Shown: piece by piece, positions 1 through 9,400 of the stretch
Layout of the letters: each line of letters begins with the position of its first letter
Position numbering within the stretch: position 1 is the first letter of the stretch
DNA from: JBBQNR01 sp963774075
GTDB lineage: Bacteria; Actinomycetota; Thermoleophilia; Solirubrobacterales; JBBDJG01
NCBI GenBank assembly: GCA_963774075.1
Contig: CAVZDP010000003.1
Coordinates: 310,001 to 374,000 of the forward strand
Reading direction: 5' to 3'
DNA length: 64,000 nt
Made by a program: the position numbers and the translations under genes
Notes under the pieces: model-generated
The model's input: only the letters and a program-made list of their open reading frames with translations
What the model was told of the DNA's origin: nothing
Databases searched by the model: none

Positions 1-410
1 TCTGCACGGTGGCCGAGGAGGAAGCGGCGAGCGTTCCGAGGTCGCATGTGACGGTGCCCGAAGCCTCCGAGCAGGTGCCCTGCGAGGGCGTCGCCGACTG
101 GTAGGTGACATCCGCTGGCAGGTCGTCCGTGACGGTCAGCGACGTTGCGTCGGACGGGCCGGCGTTCGCGACGTCGAGCGTGTAGGTGAGCTCCGGAGCC
201 GACCCTGACCGGGTCGGGCGAGTCGGTCTTCGTGAGCGTCAGGTCGGCGACCGGGTCGACGGTGGTAGTCACCGAGGCGGAGTTGTTCGCTTCGTTCGGG
301 TCGAGCTCGCGGCCATCGACCGAGGCCGAGTTCGTGATCTCGCCAGCGCTGTCCGCGCCGGACGACGATCTGCGACAGTCGCCGAGGAAGACGCGGCGAG
401 CGTGCCGAGG
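1..410 (-). pseudogene. Continuation of the giant DUF11-repeat gene, out of frame
   Basis: The same 366-bp repeat continues to the window edge, but the long reading frame stops at 411. Aligning this stretch with the next repeat shows single-base insertions near positions 193, 362, 374, 485, 512, 574 and 599, and no deletions. The spacing of a fixed landmark (249 to 621) is 372 instead of 366, exactly the six insertions counted inside it. Six insertions restore the frame, so the remaining text before 360 is again repeat-coding. Either the gene is decaying at its 3' end or this is low-quality sequence at a contig edge; the clean 9.8 kb that follows favours sequencing error. Confidence 0.6.
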
Positions 411-3400
411 TCACAGGTGACGATCCCCGACGCCTCGTTGCAGGTGCCCTGCGAGGGCGTCGCCGACTGGTAGGTGACGCCAGCTGGGGAGCTCGTCCGT
501 GAGCGTCACGCGCCGTGGCGTCTGAGGGGCCGGCGTTCGCGACGTCGAGGGTGTAGGTGAGGTCGGCAGCCGACCAGGACGGGACCGGGCGAGTCCGATC
601 TTGGTCAGCGAGAGGTCGGCGACCGGGTCGACGGTGGTCGACTCCGAGGCGGAGTTGTCAGCGGCGTTGGGGTCGTGCTCGGCGGCCGACGCCGAAGCCG
701 AGTTCGTGATCTCGCCGGCGCTGTCTGCGCGGACGACGATCTGCACGGTGGCCGAGGAGGATGCGGCGAGCGCTCCGAGGTCGCAGGTGACGGTCCCCGA
801 CGCCTCGTTGCAGGTGCCCTGCGAGGGCGTCGCCGACTGGTAGGTGACACCGGCGGGCAGCTCGTCCGTGACGGTCAGCGACGTTGCGTCGGACGGCCCG
901 GCGTTCGCGACGTCGAGCGTGTAGGTGAGGTCCGAGCCGATGGCGACGGGGTCGGGCGAATCGGTCTTGGTGAGCGTCAGGTCGGCGACCGGGTCGACGG
1001 TGGTAGTCACCGATGCGGAGTTGTTCGCTTCGTTCGAGTCGATCTCCGCCGCATCGACCGAGGCCGAGTTGGTGATCTCACCGGCGCCGCCAGGCCGGAC
1101 GACGATCTGAACCGTTGCCGAAGAGGATGCGGCGAGCGTTCCGAGGTCGCAGGTGACGGTGCCCGACGCCTCGTTGCAGGTGCCCTGCGAGGGCGTCGCC
1201 GACTGGTAGGTGACGCCAGCGGGGAGCTCGTCCGTGAGCGTCACGCCCGTGGCGTCTGAGGGGCCGGCGTTCGCGACGTCGAGGGTGTAGGTCAGGTCGG
1301 CACCGACCAGGACGGGACCGGGCGAGTCCGATTTCGTCAGTGAGAGGTCGGCGACCGGGTCGACCGTGGTCGACTCCGAGGCGGAGTTGTCAGCGGCGTT
1401 GGGGTCGTGCTCGGTGGCCGACGCCGAAGCCGAGTTCGTGATCTCGCCGGCGCTGTCCGCGCGGACGACGACCTGCACGGCGGCCGAGGAGGAAGCGGCG
1501 AGCGCCCCGAGGTCGCAGGTGACCGTGCCCGAGGCCTCGTTGCAGGTGCCCTGCGAGGGCGTCGCCGACTGGTAGGTGACGCCCGTGGGGAGCTCGTCCG
1601 TGAGCGTCACGCCCGTTGCATCCGACGGGCCGGCATTGGCGACGTCGAGGGTGTAGGTGATGTCCGAGCCGATGGCGACCGGGTCGGGTGAGCCGGTCTT
1701 CGTGAGAGTCAGGTCGGCGACGGGGTCCACCGTGGTCGACTCCGAGGCGGAGTTGTCGCTCGGGTTGGGGTCGTGCGCGGAAGACGACACCGACGCCGAA
1801 TTTGTGATCTCCCCTGCGCTCTGCGGCCGAACGACGATCTGCACGGAGGCCGAGGAAGAGGAGCCAAGCGTTTCGAGGTCGCACGTGACAATTCCGGACG
1901 TCTCGCTGCAGCTTCCCTGCGACGGAGTCGCCGACTGGTACGTGAGCCCGGCAGGCAGCTCGTCGGTGAGCGCGACGGCCGTAGCGTCTGACGGCCCGGC
2001 GTTCGCCACGTCGAGCGTGTAGGTGAGGTCGGCACCGACGGCCACGGGATCGGGCGAGTCGGTCTTGGTCAGCGTCAGGTCGGCGACCGGGTCCACGGTG
2101 GTCGATTCCGAGGCGGAGTTGTCAGCGGCGTTGGGGTCGTGCTCGGTGGCCGACACCGAAGCCGAGTTCGTGATCTCGCCGGCGCTATCGGTACGGACGA
2201 CGATCTCGATCGTCGCCGAAGCCGAGGCCGCAATCGTGCCCAGGTCACAGCTCACGGTTCCCGACGCCTCGTTGCAGGTGCCCTGAGAGGGCGTCGCCGA
2301 TTGGTAGCTGACGCCTGCGGGGAGCTCGTCCGTGAGCGTCACGCCCGTGGCGTCTGAGGGACCGGCGTTTGCGACATCGAGGGTGTAGGTCAAGTCACTG
2401 CCGACCAGGGCCGGGTCCGGCGAGTCCGATTTCGTCAGTGACAGGTCGGCGACCGGATCGACGGTCGTGGTTACCGATGCGGAGTTGTCGGCAGCGTTGG
2501 GGTCATGCGCGGAAGACGACACCGACGCCGAATTTGTGATCTCCTCTGTGCCCTGCGGCCGGACGACGACCTCGACCGTGGCGGAAGAGGATGCGTCGAC
2601 GGTGCCCAGGTCACAGGTGACGGTGCCGGAGGCCTCCGAGCAGGTGCCCTGCGAGGGCGTCGCCGACTGGTAGGTGACGCCGGTGGGGAGCTCGTCCGTG
2701 ACGGTCACGAGCGTGGCGTCGGACGGGCCGCCGTTCGCGACGTCGAGCGTGTAGGTGAGCTCCTGGCCGACCCTGACCGGGTCCGGCGAGTCGCTCTTCC
2801 TGAGCGCGAGGTCGGCAACCGGGTTGACCGTGGTCGACTCTGAGGCCGAGTCGTTCGAGCCGTCCCCATCCAGCTCGGCGCCCTCGACCGAAGCCGTGTT
2901 GGTGATCTGCCCGGCGCTCTGGGGTTGCACGACGATTTGGGCGCTAGCCGACGACGAGGCGGAGATGGTGCCGAGGTCGCACGTGACGGTGCCCGAGGCC
3001 TCGTTGCAGGTGCCCTGCGAGGGCGTCGCCGACTGGTAGGTGACGCCTGCGGGGAGCTCGTCGGTGAGCGTCACCGACGTGGCGTCTGACGGTCCCGCGT
3101 TGGCGACGTCGAGCGTGTAGGTCAAGTCGCCGCCGACCAGAACCGGGTCCGGCGAATCGGTCTTCGTGAGCGAGAGATCGGTCGGGATCACGACCGTGGT
3201 GTTGGCGAAAGCTGCGTTGTCGGCCGGACTCGGGTCTGCAGCGGCAGACGAGACCGAAGCTGAGTTTGTGATCTCACCCGCGCTCTGCGGCATGACGACG
3301 ATCTGCACGGAGGCAGACGCAGAGGCGTCGATGGTGCCGAGGTCGCAGGTGACGGTGCCGGACGACTCGCTGCACGTGCCCTGCGAGGCCGTCGCGGACC

Positions 3401-6400
3401 GGTAGGTGACGCCGGCGGGCAGCGCGTCCGAGAGCGTCACCGAGGCGGCTTCGGATGGACCGCCATTCGCGACGTCCAGCGTGTACGTGAGGTCTGAGCC
3501 GGCGAGGGCCGGGTCCGCCGAGTCGGTCTTCGTCAGGGTGAGGTCGGCGACGGGATCGACCGTGGTCGTCTCGGAGGCCGAGCTGTCGGCCGGGTTCGAG
3601 TCGAGCTCCGCCGCGACGACCGAGGCCGTGTTGGTGATCTCGCCCACGGCTCCGGGCCGCACGACGATCTCGACCGTGGCGGAAGAGGAGGCGGCGATCG
3701 TGCCGAGGTCGCAGGTGACCGTGCCAGAGGCCTCGGTGCAGCCACCCTGCGACGCGCTGGCCGACTGGTAGGTGACGCCGGCGGGCAGATCGTCGGTAGC
3801 CGTCACCGACGTCGCGTCCGCGGGTCCGGCGTTGGCGACGTCGAGCGTGTAGGTGAGATCCGAGCCGAGCAGGACCGGGTCGGCTGAGTCGGACTTCCTG
3901 ATCGAGAGATCAGCCGGGGTGACGACGGTGGTCGTCGCCGAGGCGGAGTTGTCGGCGGCGTCGGTGTCCTCCTCGATCGCCGACACCGATGCCGTGTTCG
4001 TGATCTCACCCGCGGTGCCGGCACCGACCACGATCTGAATGGTCGCCGAGGAGGACGCGCCGAGCGTTCCGAGGTCACATGTGACCGACCCGGACGTCTC
4101 GCTGCAGCTTCCCTGCGACGGGGTCGCCGACTGGTACGTCACGCCGGCGGGCAGCTCGTCGGTGACGGCCACGGACGTGGCCTCCGAGGGGCCCCCGTTG
4201 GCGACGTCGAGCGTGTAGGTGATGGCGGAGCCGACCGCCACCAGGTCGGGAGAGTCCGACTTCGTGAGCGCGAGGTCCGCGACCGGGCTCACCGTCGTCG
4301 ACTGAGATGCGCTGTTGTTGCCGGCGTCCGGGTCGCTCTCGAGCGCGGCGACCGAGGCGGAGTTGGAGATCTCTCCCGGGCCCTGAGGCCGCACCACGAT
4401 CTCGATGGAGGCCGATCCTGAGGCGGCGAGGGCTCCGAGCTGACAGGTGACCGTCCCGAGCAGCTCGGTGCAGAGACCCTGCGACGGCACGGCCGAGATG
4501 TATGTGACGCTGGCTGGAAGGACGTCGGTGACCGTCACGAGGCTCGCGTCGGACGGGCCCGAGTTCGCCACGTCGAGCGTGTAGCCGAGGTGCGAGCCGA
4601 GCAGGACCGGGTCCACTGAGTCGCTCTTCGTGATGGAGAGGTCCGCCAGGGGGTCGACGGTCGTCGTCTCCGAAGCGGAGTTGTTGGCGCTGTTCGAGTC
4701 GAGCTCCGCCGCGACGACCGAGGCCGTGTTGGTGATCTCGCCCACGGCTCCGGGCCGCACGACGATCTCGACCGTGGCGGAAGAGGAGGCGGCGATCGTG
4801 CCGAGGTCGCAGGTGACCGTGCCAGAGGCCTCGGTGCAGCCACCCTGCGACGCGCTGGCCGACTGGTAGGTGACGCCGGCGGGCAGATCGTCGGTAGCCG
4901 TCACCGACGTCGCGTCCGCGGGTCCGGCGTTGGCGACGTCGAGCGTGTAGGTGAGAGCGGATCCGACGTGGACCGGGTCGGGCGAATCGCCCTTCGTGAT
5001 CGAGACGTCGGCCGGCGTCAGCACGGTGCTCGTCGCCGAAGCGGAGTTGTTCGCAGCGTCGGGGTCGCCCGCGGCCGACGAGACCGATGCAGAGTTCGTG
5101 ATCTCGCCCGCGCTCTCGGGCCGCACGACGATCTGCACCGTCGCCGAGGAGGATGCCTCGAGCGTGCCGAGGTCACAGGTCACGGTGCCCGAGGTCTCCG
5201 AGCAGCTGCCCTGAGAAGGATCGGCCGAATGGAACGTCACGCCCGCGGGCAGCGTGTCGGTCAGGTTCACCGCCGTGGCCTCGGAGGGACCGGCGTTCGC
5301 AACGTCGAGCGTGTACGTGAGGTCCGAGCCCGCGGCCACGGGATCCGGCGAGTCGCTCTTCGTCAGCGACAGGTCGGCGACCGGGTCGACCGTCGTGTCG
5401 GCGGATGCGACGTTGTCGGCGAAGTCGGTGTCGCGCTGCAGCGCATCCACGGCGGCCGTGTTGGTGATCTCGCCGTCCTCCTCCGGTCGCACGACGACCT
5501 GCACGGAAGCCGAGGCCGCGCTCGCGAGCGACCCGAGATCGCAGATGACCGTGCCTTCCTGGTGGGTGCAGGTGCCCTGCGACGGGTTGGCCGAGACGAA
5601 CGTGGCGCCCTGCGGCAGCTCGATGCCGGGCTCCTGGCCGTCGCGGCGCAGGATGTCGAGATAGTCGCCATAGCCCGACGCGCTTGGCCACTCGAGGGCG
5701 CTCTCGACCGACGTGCCCTCGCCCCATTCGTTGTAGCTCGTGATGAGCTGGAAGGGAGCGTTCGAGGCGATCATGTTGCGAACGTTCAGGGCGAAGCGCG
5801 AGAGGTCACGCTCGAGTCGCGGTCCCGCTTCCCCGCGCTTGTCGAAGCCGGGGCTGATCGTGTACGAGTAGCCGGCCTGGCTGTCGGCGGCGACGGCGGG
5901 GATGTACTGGTGCCAACCCGATGGCTGGTTCGCGCACGTGCGATAGCCGGCGAACACCTTCAGAACGAGGTAGGCGTCGATCCCCTGGTTCGCACTCGCC
6001 CAGCGGTTCGCGAGCTCACAGCTCTCCCCGGCGCCGGCGTAGACGAACACCACGAAGCGCCCACCGATTTTGAGGTACGCGGGGTGCGAGGCGTAGTTGT
6101 CGCGCAGGTAGGCGAGGTCTGCAGCGATCTCGCTCACGGAGGGATTGGACGAGCCCTCCTGCTCGTGGTAAGCGGCCCAACGCAGGGGCGAGCCCATCTG
6201 CTCGGTTGTGTCGAGCAGCGCGGGCAGGCGCTGGTCCGTTCGGTGTCCCTGGCCCCACCAGGAAGTGATGGCGGCGTCCATCCCGCCGTAGCGCATCTCG
6301 CGCACGTGGCGCTCGATCAGCGTCTGCCAGCGCGAGTCATAGAGGCCGAGCGATGGCTCGTATTGGGTGAAGGGGTCGAAGCCCTGCTGGACCCAGGCCT

Positions 6401-9400
6401 CCGGGAACCAGGGGTAGTAGAAGCCAGCCCGGATCGGCAGCTCGGGTTGATAGTCGGCGGGCGCCGGAGGGTCCGCGTGGGGTCCCGCCGGCAGGGCGTC
6501 GACGAGCCTGACCGACGTCGCGCTCGAAGGGCCCTGGTTCTCGACGTCGATGGTGTAGGTGAGCTCGGAGCCGACGGAGACCGGGTCCGGCGAGTCGGTC
6601 TTCGTGACGTGAAGGTCGGCTGCCGGGTCGACCCTCGTCACCTGAGTGGCCGAGTTGTTCGCGGGGATCAGGTCGGTCTCCTCGGCGGAGGTCGAGGCGG
6701 TGTTGGTGATGTGACCGGTGGCCTGGGGCCGCACGACGAGCGTCACAGTCGCCTGCGCGGACGCCGAAAGCGAGCCGAGCTCGCACGTGACGGTGCTCGC
6801 GGCCTCCGAGCAGCTGCCCTGTGAGGCGGTCACGGACTGGTAGGAGAAACTCGCTGGAAGGGCGTCGGTGATCACCACCGAGCTCGCCGGCGAAGGCCCG
6901 AGGTTCGTCGCGGTGAGCGTGAATGTGAGGTCCTGGCCGAGGGCCACGGGGTCAGGCGAGTCCGTCTTGGTGACCCGCAGGTCGGCCGCCGGGCTCACCT
7001 GCGTCGTCTCGGCGTCGGAGTTGTTTGCCTGGCTCGGGTCGTGCTCGGCTCCCGATACCGTGGCGTTGTTCGTGATCTCGCCGGCACTCCCGGGGCGCAC
7101 GGCGAGCTGCACGGTGGCCGAGGAGGACGCCGCCAGCGCTCCGAGCTCGCAGGTGACCGTGCCCGCGGCCTCCGAGCATGTGCCCTGGGATGGGCTGGCC
7201 GACTGGAACGTCACGCCCGCCGGCAGAGTGTCGGTGAGCGTGACCGACGTTGCGTCCGAGGGGCCGGAGTTCGCCACGTCGAGTGCGTAGGTGAGGTTTG
7301 AGCCCGCGAGCCCCGGGTCCTGGATGTCGGTCTTCGTGAGCTGCAGGTCGGCGACCGGGTCGACGGTGGTGGTCTCGGAGGCGGAGTTGTCCGTCCCGTC
7401 GGGGTCGGGCACCGCTGACTGGACGCTCGCCGTGTTGGTGACGGTGCCGACGGCGGTCGGCACGACCTGAACCTCGACGCTGGCGCTCCCGTTCAGACCG
7501 ATGTCGCCGAGGTTGCACGTCACGGCGCCCGACGCTTCGCTGCACGCGCCCTGCGACGGCGTGGACGACACGTAGTCGACGCCCTCCGGCAGAGTGTCCG
7601 TTAGCGTCACCGACGTCGCGGTCTCGGCACCGGAGTTGCTCGCCGTGAGCGTGTAGGTGAAGGGCTCTCCGACCAGCGCCGGGTCGGCGGAGTCGCTCTT
7701 CGCCAGCGACAGGTCGGCGCCGGCGCTGACAGTGGTGTCCTGGCTCGCCGCGTTGTCGGTCTCGCTCGGGTCGAGTTCGTTGGAGTCGACGCTGGCCGAG
7801 TTCGTGAGCATTCCGAGGGCCTGAGCCAGGACCTGGACCTCCACGGTGGCGCTGGAGCCGCTCGTCAAGGTCCCGAGATCGCAGGTCACGCTGGCGGCCG
7901 GCAGAACCGTGACGACGAGCTGGGGAGAGGTCGCACCCGACTCACGGCTGCCAAGGCTCATCGCCGTCGAGTTGATGCCGGTGAGCCCGAGGCTGAGCTG
8001 CCCGTTCCCCGTCACGAGCGACGTCACGTTGGTCTCCGTCCACGCGTTGGTCGTGGTCGGACCCGAGGACACCACGACCGGGCCCATGGCGGGCTTGTTG
8101 CCATAGTTCAGCGCCGTCTCCCCCCATAGGTTGTCGGAGACGCCACGGACCTGGTAGCCGGCCGAGTTCGAGCTGAAGGAGTGCACCCGCAGGGTCGCGT
8201 TTGTGATCGTCCACGGCAGGCCGCTCAGGTTGAAGCGCAGGTAGCCTCGAAGGTCTGGAGAGGTGTCGAGCCGGATCCGGCTCGAAAGCCCGAAGTTCGT
8301 CGCCGCGTTAGCGCCGTCGACGTAGGCGTCCGCTTCCGGCGTGAACGTCGGCGGAGAGCTCGGGGAGGGAGTCGTGCAAGACCCCTGCGAGGGCGCCGCG
8401 GACTGGAAGGTCATGCCCGCCGGGATGTCGTCGGTGAGAGTGACTCCCGTCGCGCTCGACGGCCCACTGTTCGTGGCTCGCAGCGTGTAGGTCACGGGCT
8501 GGCCGAGCAGCACCGGGTCGGGGGAGTCCTCGTTCGTCACGGACAGGGCGGCGATGTGGGACACGGTCGTCTGGGCGCTCGTGTTGTTGTTCGAGCCGTT
8601 GGTGTCGAACTCGCTCCCTGAAACGGTGGCGCTGTTGGTGATCGTGCCCTCGGCCTGCGGCGTGACATCGATGCTGACGGTCGCCCCAGCGCCGCTCGAC
8701 ACGGTTCCAAGCGCGCAGCTCACGATGCCCGACGTCTCCGCGCAGGTCCCCTGCGAGGAAGTCGCGGACTGGTACGTGACGCCCGCCGGCAGCGCGTCGG
8801 TGACCGTGACGCCGGTCGCGCCGTTCGGCCCGGCGTTGGAAACCGAGAGCGAATAGCTGAGCGTCTCTCCGGGGGCGATCGGGTCGGGCGAGTCGGTCTG
8901 AGTCACGGACAGGTCCGCCGCCGAGCGGACGGTCGTGTCCTCGCTGGCGGCGTTGTTGGCCGGCTCGACGTCGGGCTCCTGACTCGCCACGCTCGCGTTG
9001 TTCGTGAGCGTGCCGTCGTCGTTCGCGACGACGTTGATCTCGACGGCCGCGCTCTCCCCGCTCGTAAGGCCTCCGACCTCGCACGTGACCGTCCCCAAGA
9101 CCTCGCTGCACGTGCCCTGAGTCGGCGTCGCGGACTGGAACGTCACGCCTGCCGGCAGGTTGTCGGTGACCGTCACATCGGTCGCCTGCTGTGAGCCCAG
9201 GTTGCCGGCCGTCAGGGTGTAGGTGAGGGTCTCTCCGGGCGTCACCGGATCCGGCGAGTCGGATTGCGTCAGGGAGAGATCGTTCGCGGGAGGCGCATAG
9301 GTGACCTGGTCGAAGACGCGGCCCAGCTCGTCGATCGGGGTGACGGTGACCGTCGTGCCGTTGACCGTGACGTGCAGGTAGTGATGCACCTGATCAGTGG

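Larger units (their letters stand above)
1..9283 (-). repeat. Tandem array of 366-bp DUF11 repeat units
   Basis: About 22 units of 122 codons each run head to tail. Landmarks such as the DNA for the 'DSPDPV' motif recur every 366 bp (for example 621, 987 and 1353). Units near the window start are most alike and units near 9 kb most diverged, which suggests growth by duplication at the C-terminal side. Two units are interrupted by foreign domains (5620-6485 and 7893-8376). A 265-bp block at 3594-3858 is identical to 4692-4956, exactly three units away. Confidence 0.95.

Noticed and set aside
4968..6824. Long plus-strand open frame (618 codons) opposite the DUF11 gene
   Set aside because: Its predicted protein is Arg/Gly-rich with no motif and mirrors the codon bias of the true minus-strand gene, whose repeats and domains are clear.
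1..9283. Possible CRISPR or satellite array
   Set aside because: The 366-bp units are codon-periodic, continuous without spacers, and encode a known repeat family.
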